Below, piece after piece: positions 54,797 through 64,000 of a DNA stretch of 64,000 bases. The translations under genes and the position numbers were made by a program. Position 1 is the stretch's first letter. Each line of letters opens with the position of its first letter. The notes below the pieces were generated by a model, which worked only from the letters and a program-made list of their open reading frames with translations, ran no database searches and was not told the DNA's origin. Origin of the DNA: Batillaria attramentaria (taxonomy: Eukaryota; Mollusca; Gastropoda; Batillariidae); contig JACVVK020000209.1 in the NCBI GenBank assembly GCA_018292915.2, positions 717,501 through 781,500 of the forward strand. Reading direction: 5' to 3'.

Positions 54797-56550
54797 GGGG
54801 GGGGGGAGTAACCCAGACCACTCGCATTTGATTCAAAACATGCATCATTATCTTGTGAACGAATGGAATGCCAGGTCTGGCGGACAACAGAAACCGTGAC
54901 CATGCAGTCCTCTGCACCAATTTTCAGGTTTCACCCAGAATCTGGGACAGATGAACCTGATTAGCCTTGTCAATTTTTGTTTTAAAGGGCAAAATAAAAT
55001 CCTTGTCAGGTTTGTTTGCCACAGCTAAGCCTGTTTCCTCCCGCAAGAGCAAGATCCTCCTCCTAAGGACAAATGCCTGGTGGGTGTGTTGGCTTGATTA
55101 GCGTTTCCCTTCTTGACGAGTGGAAAGTATATGGCTTGTTCTGGCCTCGGAATCCGCGCTGTTTAAATCTGCAGCATGGGTTTAAACCTATTATCGTCTA
55201 CGTCCTTGACCGCAACTGCATCCGAGAGCGGAAGATGGGACGGGGAAGCGGGTAGGGGCTGGGGGAGGGGGAAGAAAGGGAGTGGGGAAGGGGGGGGGGG
55301 GGGGGGGGGCGGGGGGCGATGAATCAATCATACAGTATTTAATATCCTGAACGGAAGTTTTGGGTTTGGTGGACGTAACAGACAACAATATATTCAACAT
55401 AATGATAAGACACACATGATAATATATAGCACACTACACTTAAGAGTAATGATACAGATCTCCATTCATTCAAACTGCAGCTATTACTAACGTTATTCTG
55501 AGGAGGGTATTGGGGGTGGGGGGGGGGGGCAGGAGTTTGGGGAAGGAAGGCGGATGTGGGTGGCGGGGTATTGGGGGTGGGTGGGCACTGTAGAGTCAGT
55601 GTGGAGAAGAGGTGTTGCGGAAGCGTGAGGGTTGGGGAGGTGAGGGGAGGGGGGGGGGTGGAGGGATTAAGGAATGAGAGAGAGAGAAGCCACAGCCTTT
55701 AGCCTGGCTCGCTTCCTTGTCAAGGTGTCAGTCTGGAAATGAGATCAGATCAGGCCTGTTTGTCTTTTCTTTTCCTTTCTCTACATCCGTTCTGTCACGT
55801 AAACGACTTGGTCTCCTATTTTTTGCTGTTGTTATCGTGGTAGTAACAGACACCTCGTTTTACTTTGCGTCGTTTGCTGGCATTGTGTCAGTTAGTGGGC
55901 ATCTCGTTTTGTTTTCTGTTTGCTGAAATTGCGACGTTAACAGACACATTGGCTTGTTTTCGTTTCACGTGCTAGTTGGGACGTTCGGAGATGGGAAAGT
56001 GGCTTGAGTTAATATGTAAGACTGGACCAACTAATACTGCATTGCATTAGGACTCATTCTGGCGTTTTTTTTTTTTTTGATGTTTTTTTTTGTTTGTTTT
56101 GTTTTTTTTGTTTTTTTTTGGTTGGTTTTTGTTGTTGTTTTTTTTTGTGTTTTTTTTGTGTGTGTTTTTTTGGGATGGGGAGATAGAATGGAACTCACTG
56201 TGCCTTGTATTCTGTTATAGGAGAACACTCACTGCGGTTTTAGTAAGAGACAGGAAATGACTTGCAACGACCGGTAATTCCGCTGTAGCAACCAGAACCT
56301 CGCCATTGAACAAGGCCGAAAGCACGGTATACCCAGAGAACATCGGCTATGCAGAGACTGTAACCTGGGTCTGTAGGAGAAGTGCATTTGATTCTAAAAT
56401 GCCCAGCTTTACAAGAAGAACGCAACAGTATATACAAATACCACTTTCTTTCCGTAATCTTAAAGCTACATTTAATCTTTGTGCGTTGTTAGAACCTAAA
56501 TCGAAACAAGTTGCCCTTGGTCTAGCAAAGTTCTTGAAAATAAGTAGAAC
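54796..56550. other. No gene; G-rich tracts
   Basis: G-rich plus-strand runs at 55,260-55,320 and 55,500-55,670 (many GGGG blocks), T-rich stretch at 56,065-56,170; otherwise unique. Confidence 0.6.
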
Positions 56551-56633
<83 letters not shown>

Positions 56634-56656
56634 TGTGTGCGTGCGTGCGTGCGTGA
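56551..56656 (+). repeat. (GT)n-(GCGT)n microsatellite
   Basis: GT run turning into GCGT units, the reverse composition of 9,762-9,872. Confidence 0.95.
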
Positions 56657-57204
56657 ACGCTGATGCCATCTGAATGGCCTGTAGGTTTGTGTTGCGCCTG
56701 TCTGCAAATATATGTATATTCATTTATATGCTATACTTTTTTGTAATCTTTTGTTGAACTTGATTCCCTGCAACTGTTTTGTCCTCGTGAGGATGTTTCT
56801 ACAGTATCCTCTATACAGGCGAGCGGACAAATCCTGTAGCTCTTCTAGAAACTATAAATACCTAAAAGGGGGAAAAAAAGAAATAAAATCATGATCTCGA
56901 TCTTAATCTTAATCTTGTATTAGGCGACAGCAGATGACTCACTGTTGCACGTAATGGGAGACAGGAGAAGACTCATTGCAGCTTCTAGAGGGAGATAGGA
57001 GAGAACTTGCTACGACCGGTGTTAGGAGACTCAAGAGGACTCATCGAGGCTTATACTGGGAGTTAGGAGAAGACTTATTGTGGCTTTTATCTGGAGACAG
57101 GAGAGAACTCCAGTATCATGTATCATTATATTGGAACCCTCTCCTATCTCCGGAAACAAGCCTAAAAGATATATTGTACTAAGAGAGAGAGAGAGAGTAA
57201 TTGA

Positions 57205-57282
57205 AATTGAAATAACTTTATTTGAAGACGGTGGAAGTTTTGGTCTTGCAACCAATTTTCAAACTTACCGTTTTGAAAAACA
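57205..57282 (-). mobile_element. Retroposon 3' end H, copy g (minus)
   Basis: On the minus strand AACGGTAAGTTTGAAAATTG ... CACCGTCTTCAAATAAAG; short stem ACGGT/ACCGT; tail (TTTCAA)n then (CT)n. Confidence 0.6.
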
Positions 57283-57404
57283 AACGAATAAACAAAAAAG
57301 CCAAAATGATCGAACATACTTAAAACTGGAACATGAAACATCAGAGAGAGAGAGAGAGACAGAGAGACAGACAGAGAGAGAGAGACACACACAGAGGAGG
57401 AGGA

Positions 57405-57477
57405 GGAAACTTTATTTATCAACAGTAAAAAGTTTTGACAGAAATTCGCCAGTTTGGAAACTTGCTGTTGCTAATGC
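57405..57477 (-). mobile_element. Retroposon 3' end H, copy f (minus)
   Basis: On the minus strand AGCAACAGCAAG ... TTACTGTTGATAAATAAAG: CAACAG pairs with CTGTTG, a double change relative to copies a and b; tail (GGA)n. Confidence 0.68.
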
Positions 57478-58010
57478 TACAGAGACTATCTGCCACGAAA
57501 AGGAATTTTTAAAAATAGTAATGATAAAATAAAATAAAAATTTAAAAAGGTAATTCAAGACAGAAAATTACAAAGACAGCAGGCGGAATGAAAAGAAGAG
57601 AGATAGAGAGAGAGAGTAAGCTTGAGTCTTTCGTTCTCTGTCTCCTTCTTTTCTTTTCATTCCGCCTGCTATCTTTGTAATTTAGTTTGATCAGGAGTTG
57701 GGAGAGGAAGCACATTGGTTTTTATCACTGAAAAGAAGGGAGAAGTGTTCTCTCTATATTTTTTTTTCCTTTTTTCTGTATACATCACTGTGAGTTCGGC
57801 CATAGTAATTATATATTGTCTTTCCTTCTTACCTCCTCTCTTTCTTTCTTGATTTCTTTCTTACTGTGTGTGTGTGTTTTTTTTTTTAAATTATTCTTTT
57901 CTATGTGTATTTGTCGTAATTATAATTGATAACTTTCTCTTTGTTTGCATAAACAATTACGCTGTAATGTTGGCGAAATGTGCTGTAAAGCGTGCAAGCG
58001 CTGGTCAGTC

Positions 58011-58021
58011 CGCGCGCGCGC

Positions 58022-58087
<66 letters not shown>
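58011..58087 (+). repeat. (GC)n-(GT)n microsatellite
   Basis: Short GCGC start then about 32 GT units, upstream of retroposon end H copy e. Confidence 0.95.
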
Positions 58088-58129
58088 TAATGATGATGAT
58101 GATAATGGTGATGATGGATTTTGTATGTT

Positions 58130-58216
58130 TATTAGTGTAGCAAGGACATATAGTAAGAGAGATCTGTGCGTCTATTATCTCATGCTTGAAAAATAAAGTT
58201 TCAGTCAGTCAGTATG
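58130..58216 (+). mobile_element. Retroposon 3' end H, copy e (CAGT tail)
   Basis: TAGCAAGGACATATAGTAAG ... CATGCTTGAAAAATAAAG and (CAGT)2; over 85% like copy d across about 75 bp. Confidence 0.65.
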
Positions 58217-58616
58217 CCAGTCTTTCTTTCTTTCTTTCTCTTTCTGCTAACGTTTAGAATTCAATTCCGCAGAGACGCGTATCGCCGTCACTTGATCATT
58301 TGAATTCGACAGTACACATGACACTAAATCTGTCTGCACTCCATGTTTATAATTAGATAGCAATGGCGTAGCGCAGTTGAGGTGAGGCTCCATCTATCGC
58401 CATCAAGTGATCACATCGCCCAATTCTCATAAAGTGCAGGGGAGGAAGGCCAACAAGTCACCGGCACGCTTCGCGTGACACGAGTAGTTTGTCACACTGT
58501 TCGAATGTCCCTCCCTTCCTATCAAATGGGCCTTCATGAATACAGAATGTAGGGTCGTATTGGGACTCATGTAAACAATGTGGCCTCTCAGGGACCCGTT
58601 ACGACGTCTTCTTTTG

Positions 58617-59430
58617 GGGAACCACGGGTATGTAGTCAAAATGGACATAAGTGTAGCCGGTGCTACTCCGTTTCAATAGTTTCGACGATGAAAGCTCTTA
58701 CACAACAGGCGTAAGGACACAAATTGACCGTGGGGTCATGGCTGGTGATCGTTTGAGGTACCCTGTTTGGCGAGTGTGCTAGTCTGTATGATTTTTGTTG
58801 TCACGAAAAAGCGTGGTTTTCGTGATTTTTTTTGTGTTATGTGGGTCAAGGTGCATGCCAGGCGGTCGCAAAAAGAGGCAAGCTGCCAGTGAAGCTGGGA
58901 CTTTTTGCTCAGAGGTCGGACATAAGTGACGCAAGCGGATTTGTGTGAACTGCCTTTCTGGCCTAAACAGAAAGTAGACGTGCATTATCCTCTGAGGCCT
59001 GACCGAAAGGGAGACATTCAGTTTGTTCAAACTTCTGTCAGGTCTGGTCTGTTCATGGTAGTAACAGTTTTTAGATTGAAGCATTTTTAGGGGTGACTAT
59101 GAAGCCTGAGGCTAATAGGGAATATATAGGCAGTTTTGATGCCCTGTGTATTTGTGTCCTTCGACCAACACGATATGTTTGAAATATGAGCATGTACACG
59201 CATTTGCGTCACAGTAACGCGTGTTAATTAGTCCAGGTGGTTGTATGAACGACCCCCTTCTCACTTTCACGTCGACAGTTCGTCGGAAACACGCGGTGCT
59301 ACTCAAATTTGCAAACGGAAACGGTCGGTGCAACTGTTTGGAAACACTCTGTCCTTGCGGCGCTGCTTTTGAAGCAGAGTAGCACCGGCGACACTCGCCG
59401 GCCATTTTGACGTCACCCCGTGGGGAACTG
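58617..59430. mobile_element. TIR element C, copy 2
   Basis: Left end CCACGGGTATGTAGTC then AAAATGG and GCCGGTGCTACTC; right end, inverted, CCCACGGGGTGACGTC with the same AAAATGG and GCCGGTGCTACTC. Inverted repeats of about 50 bp. Its left interior is the 450-bp repeat D (58,705-59,180); its right interior matches the unit of copy 1. Boundaries approximate to 10 bp. Confidence 0.6.
58705..59180 (+). repeat. Dispersed repeat D, copy 3 (inside element C)
   Basis: Matches the other two copies and lies between the left inverted repeat and the right interior of element C, which suggests D is an internal fragment of that transposon family. Confidence 0.7.
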
Positions 59431-59989
59431 TACCGTCAATCCTCGTACACGCTGGACGTTGATCAGTGTGCTATTTCAGCTTTACTGCAGAAGCGTGTGT
59501 TTATGTAATAAAGAGGCTTCCGTGGTTCTCTTTCGGGAGACATCTGCGCTGTTTGATACCCACTAATCTGGTTTACGTAAGGCAAAATCCCAAGAGTTAA
59601 CGAGCTATCTATTTTGACCAATCGCGTCAGAGCCGCTCACTTATCCGCAGACGCCAGATGCGCTTCAGGCACAAAGCGGCTTCTGGCTTGGGGCCTGAGT
59701 TTAGGAGAGCTTTTAGCTTTTAAGGCAATTGCAAGATAAAGAAAAAACCAGGAAGCTGTACGCGAAGAAGATAATGAATGCGCGCTCGCACGCACGCGCG
59801 CGCGAGAGAGAGATAGACACACACAGACAGACAGCGAAAGACAGAGAGAGAGACAGACAGACAGACATAGACAGACAGAACTAATTAACGGACGATTTAT
59901 TGACATGAATGAATTGTTCGTTTACAATCAACCGTTGCTAACAACTAAACTATAAAGTAAAGGGGTGGGTAATTATGTTCTACATGTCC

Positions 59990-60165
59990 TGATGGTTGGT
60001 TAGTTGGGTTGAACGTCCCACACCACAAAATGTGACTGGAGACGGGCAGGTTAAGGGAAGGGGGTAAGGACAACTACCCTGAGGTACCCTACTAACTGAG
60101 GAGTCCAGCTGAACACTATTCGATCCAGTCAGACTGCCAGGTCGCCAACATTAATGGCAAGTAAG
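59990..60165 (+). repeat. Dispersed repeat E, copy 2
   Basis: TTGGTTAGTTGGGTTGAACG, AGTCCAGCTGAACACTATTC and CAGTCAGACTGCCAGG match copy 1 with indels. Confidence 0.75.
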
Positions 60166-60366
60166 GGGTGGGGTGGATGACACTTCATCGATTTTCGTCA
60201 CCGATGATGACGTCAAGCGTGCGAGCAATGGGGGGGGGGGGGGAGTAGCCGTAAGTTGCTTGTAGTACAAACGTGGCAAAGAACGATTTTACGATGCGGT
60301 CGTACAGCTCATGATCCTCAGCATCATTACATGGACAGATCACACCATGCTACATTTGTGTTGCAG

Positions 60367-60542
60367 GACGATACAAGCACCAAAGACGATATCGAGCCTG
60401 ACGTCACCAATCCAATAATGACGTCAAAGACTCGTAGTCCCTTCAAGCTTACACAGCGTGATCTTAGCGAGACCTCCACTCTTCTGGTGCAAGGTGCAGA
60501 GGCGGAATCAGACTGCAGGCTGTATTTCGTTATACTTGATGG
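60367..60542 (+). CDS. Possible isolated exon, plus strand
   Basis: 176 nt open frame between a good acceptor (TTTGTGTTGCAG|GAC) and a good donor (GATGG|GTAAGG). It encodes DDTSTKDDIEPDVTNP, SPFKLTQRDLSETSTLL and ESDCRLYFVILDG, a charged sequence of coding-like composition. No family recognised and no partner exon found on either side, so this remains a candidate exon of a plus-strand gene. Confidence 0.4.
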
Positions 60543-60590
60543 GTAAGGTCATCGAAACAGGTGGAAATGACAGAATATCACCATCAGATG

Positions 60591-60621
<31 letters not shown>

Positions 60622-60906
60622 ATTGATCATGATTTAGCTTTTATTTTTTGCTCAATTTCAGCAAAAGAGCCTAAAAAATGGAGCACAATAATCATGGTTC
60701 AATTCTGACAAATAATGCACATTTTGTAGGGGAGTCGTTTTAGGGTCTACTGGCGAAGTTTGTCTTATGCTCGTTATTCAGCACATCTCCTGTGCATGCA
60801 CGAGGGACTAAAGTAGGAAGTTTCCTGCTTGGGCTGGTTTCAGTCCTGCATGGGCTGGTTTCCTGTTAGGGCTGCAAACCAAAGTGTCCGTGGTCCGAAG
60901 TATTAA

Positions 60907-61315
60907 AGGTCTGCAATGACAACAAAACGCCGCAAACTTTTTTTTTTTTTTAAACTGCGACTGTGCACGATGCAGGCAACTCTGTCACAGTTGCACAGTT
61001 GCAGAGTTGTCAGCGCTTTGGTGACCCTTTTAAACCAGAGCGTGAGTTTGCGGTTTATTGTGATTTTGATCAGTGCGCGAAACGCATCGCTACTACGTCT
61101 AGCGGGTGTTGTGTGCTGCACGAGAAGACTAGTCACTGCGATGTTCCTCGCTCAGTGTCAAAACACAAACTGAGCGGTGAAATCCGGCTGCCCGTGGCTT
61201 TTATGGGGGTTTTGGAGACGCTGAACTGTGACAGAGTTGACTGTGCATTTTGCACAGCCGGACATTTTTTTTTTTTAACACACTGTTTCCGGCTTTTCGC
61301 TGAGATTGCAGACCT
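60907..61315. mobile_element. TTAA-flanked element with long terminal inverted repeats
   Basis: AGGTCTGCAATG at the left and its inverse at the right are each bordered by TTAA (60,903-60,906; 61,316-61,319). The inverted repeats continue about 90 bp inward through a T tract to CAACTCTGTCACAGTT on both sides. A TTAA duplication is typical of piggyBac and Kolobok superfamilies. About 180 bp of single-copy interior; the open frame across it is probably incidental. Confidence 0.78.
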
Positions 61316-61438
61316 TTAATTACTGCACCAGGCGAACTTTGAGCAGAGGAAAAACAAAAATCTGCTTGTCATAAAATCTCTTTACTTTTTGGCTCCCTTG
61401 TGTAACAATGGGAGTCTATGTATTAACCCTCCGTCGTC

Positions 61439-61440
<2 letters not shown>

Positions 61441-61508
<68 letters not shown>
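61441..61508 (+). repeat. (GT)n microsatellite
   Basis: About 33 units at the start of the half-site repeat region. Confidence 0.95.
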
Positions 61509-61509
<1 letters not shown>

Positions 61510-61559
61510 AGAAAACTTTAACATTGTCATTTTCTCAGAATCTACAAACAGCAGAGGCA

Positions 61560-62500
61560 CCAAACTTGAGGCACAAAACTTGAGGCACCAAACTTGAGGC
61601 ACCAAACTTGGCCTGCTGATAGACAACCACAAGACCTTTCAAAACATATCATTTTGAATGACCTTGACTCAAGGTCAAGGTCACTGACGCTCTCTGTTTG
61701 AAAATTTTACATTGGCATTTTTTTGTAATCTACAAACACCAGAGGTTTTAAACTTTGCATGAAGGTAGATGTTGATAAGAACTTTACAGATACGCATGTA
61801 GTCGGTGGCCTTGTGTCAAGGTCAAGGCCGTACAAGCTATTTTTTGTGAAACCTTAACATTGGCATTTTCTCAGAAACAACAAACAGCAGAGGCGCCAAA
61901 CCTGGCATGCCGATAGACAGTGATAAGACCTATGCACACATACCACCTTAAATGACCTTGACTCAAGGTCAAGGTCATTAAAACAGTCTGTTGGGAAAAT
62001 TTACATTTGCATTTTCTCAGAATCCAGAGGAATCAAAAGCATCAAACTGTATGTGCAATGATTGACATTAGCAGCACCTTTACAGATATACCTGTGTTCA
62101 GTGACTTTTAGTCAAGGTCAAGGTCATGCAAGCGTTTTTTTGGAAACTTTAACCTTCGCGTTTTCTCCAAAACAACAAACAGTAGAGGCACCAAACGAGG
62201 TATGATGATAGACAGCAATGAGACCTACCTTTCTGAATGACCTTGACTGAAGGTCAAGGTCATTAAAGCTGTCCTTTCTGAATTTTAACATTACTGTTTT
62301 CGGAGGAACTACAAATACTAGAGGCATCAAACTTGGCATAATGATAGACATTGTTGAGATCTTATTTGAATGACCTTAACCAAAGGTCAAGGCCATACAA
62401 ACTGTTTCGGGGAAAATTGTAAGTGCCAGAGACACTTTACTTGGCATGATAATGGATAGTGATAAGAGCTTTACAAACATACTCTTGTGAATGACCTTGA
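61560..62500 (+). repeat. Diverged tandem repeat of about 140-150 bp with paired GGTCA half sites
   Basis: About seven units, each with TTTCTCAGAA-like, ACAAACAGCAGAGGCACCAA and TGATAGACA blocks and the core TGACCTTGACTCAAGGTCAA then GGTCA. The core reads TCAAGGTCA in direct and inverted orientation. Confidence 0.85.
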
Positions 62501-63229
62501 CCTGTGTTACAAGGGAGCCATGGAGGCTTTTGCCTCTCTAGTTTGTGAATAGGCTGTATATAAGAACATTCTTACCAGCCTTCTTAATGCTGGGTTGTCC
62601 GTTCTGGTCAACTGCCTGTAAAATGGAAGGTAAATGGAGTGTACAGACAAAAGTATTGACCCAATATGCAGGGCACAAGATACTTGTAGATAGTGAAACA
62701 TTGCTCCTTCTGGCCCACAGGTCAACAAAAACTGATTCACAAAGCCTGCAGCAAAGTTTTGGCCTTTCTGTGTGTCCGAGTTTGCAGCCGGAAGCGCTTC
62801 ATACGGGGAAAAAAAAAACGAATGTCACGTCACTTCCTCTTAAATGGCGTCAAGAACCTTGCGGTTGAGCGGGCAGGCAGACGACTGTTTAGATTGACTG
62901 CAGGAAATTACCCAACACGGTGACGCAAAAAGCGGGCGTCTGTGCGACTGAATGCGTTTTGACATGGGTAATTTCATAAAATAATGGATGTAGAAATGAA
63001 TGGTTTGCACTGAGTGTAGCCTTCATGCTCATACGCGCTGAACTATCTTCGATGGGAGGCAATTTACTTGAGCTTGTTACGTGCGGTTTTCAACTGTTGT
63101 TTGTTGTTTGTTTGTTTTTTCATCCAAAACTGACCTTTCACAATTTCGTCAGATGTTTGTTTATATTGTCTCTCCGTTGTTTGTTTGTTTGTTTTTTGTG
63201 TTTTTTTTTTTTTTTTTTTTTTTGGGGGG
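62501..63229. other. No gene recognised
   Basis: Spacer between the half-site repeat and SINE-2; TTTG repeats at 63,175-63,225. Confidence 0.6.
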
Positions 63230-63612
63230 GGGGGGGGGGTCGGTGGTCTGATGGTTAAGACCTCGTCACCTATGCGAGAGGTCAGGTTCGAGTCCTACTC
63301 GGGGCAAACAATTTATCCTTCTCGTGCGTGACGCTGTTCATTCGGGCCGATGGTCGGGGGTTCTCTCCGGGCACTCCGGCTTCCTGCCCGTCTGCTTTGG
63401 AAAATTTTAGCCTACAAAATTTGTAAATGAATACAATTCTAAATTCCCAAACTTAAATAGCTGAGCTGACTCTTCGCACCACGTGAATGTAATGTGTTCG
63501 TGTCCAGTGTGTGAGAGAATGCGTGTGATTCACGTGAGCGTGCGTGTTGGGTTCAGTTCACGGCACGTTGAGCCAATTCAAGAAATTCAGAAAAGCGCTT
63601 GTACAATACACG

Positions 63613-63648
<36 letters not shown>
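63230..63648 (+). mobile_element. SINE-2, full copy with (ATT)n tail
   Basis: Head follows a G tract, with one base lost in the B box (GGTTCGAGTCC intact). The body is more diverged (TTTTAGCCTACAAAATTTG). The tail is about 36 bases of ATT. Confidence 0.85.
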
Positions 63649-64000
63649 CGACCGTTGCCTGCCATTATGACGGATCTCCGTCTACCCATCATGCAATTAA
63701 TTTTGCACTTGCAAAAAAAAAGTATTAAAAAAAGAAAAGGAATGCAGGAAACAATAAGCCGGTTGAGTTTTTTTTTTTTTAATTCATTTTTTCTTTCCAA
63801 AAAGGAAATGTTTTGCTAGGTTATCTTTTACAGCATATACTTTAGAATTTTACTCTAATTATAACCCTGTTGCACCCTGGCAAATACAGGAAAGCTAGCA
63901 GCTGAATATTCTGGCAGGCAAGGGGTTAGGCGAAATTGGTCGACGTCTAAAACATTCTTGTGTTATTCAGTTACTTCGCTTTATAATTTGTACTTGTTCG

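Noticed and set aside
60963..61319. 118-codon plus-strand frame with several cysteines
   Set aside because: Both ends lie in the inverted repeats of the TTAA element; kept only as part of that element.

Overview
This is eukaryotic DNA: split genes with GT/AG introns, TATA and AATAAA signals, and very dense SINEs, LINE ends, small DNA transposons and long (AC)n/(CT)n tracts. No bacterial operons are present. The gene families, the very long repeat-filled introns and the style of the tRNA-derived SINEs suggest an animal, most likely a mollusc and perhaps a gastropod. That assignment is inference, because no sequence search was possible.

Layout. (1) 137-5,840, minus strand: a complete six-exon secreted lipase of the pancreatic lipase family. 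Its TATA box, signal-peptide exon, catalytic Ser/Asp/His exons, stop and poly(A) signal are all visible, and the exons join in phase to exactly 351 codons. (2) 5.9-26 kb: no host gene recognised. The stretch holds terminal-inverted-repeat elements, SINEs, LINE 3' ends, compound microsatellites and a 37-bp minisatellite. (3) 26,176 to beyond 51,173, minus strand: the 3' four exons of a rhodopsin-type GPCR resembling the GnRH/AKH/corazonin receptor group (extracellular loop 2 and TM5, loop-3 end, TM6, TM7 and short tail). TM1-TM4 must lie in upstream exons that I cannot find in the window. Its introns hold a 112-bp satellite (about 21 copies), a 55-bp minisatellite (about 28 copies), a 45-49 bp array beside an exon, and on the plus strand an intronless 317-codon gene of unknown function (46,100-47,053). 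(4) 49,007-50,250: a decayed PIF/Harbinger-like transposon with a CAG target duplication. (5) 51-64 kb: upstream GPCR intron or intergenic DNA, with more repeats, one plausible plus-strand exon (60,367-60,542), a TTAA-flanked element and an array of nuclear-receptor-like half sites.

Most notable observation. In two unrelated genes (the lipase and the GPCR) a minisatellite starts exactly at an exon's 3' end, and its unit contains the last exon bases plus the 5' splice site. The authentic donor is therefore followed in the intron by 6 (lipase) and about 14 (GPCR) copies of itself. A third exon (GPCR TM5) has a TTCAG pentamer array beginning inside its donor. Other points of interest are a family of short retroposon 3' ends with a covarying stem before AATAAA, each followed by a different microsatellite; a triple-nested transposon; and a near-identical inverted repeat pair flanking three GPCR exons.
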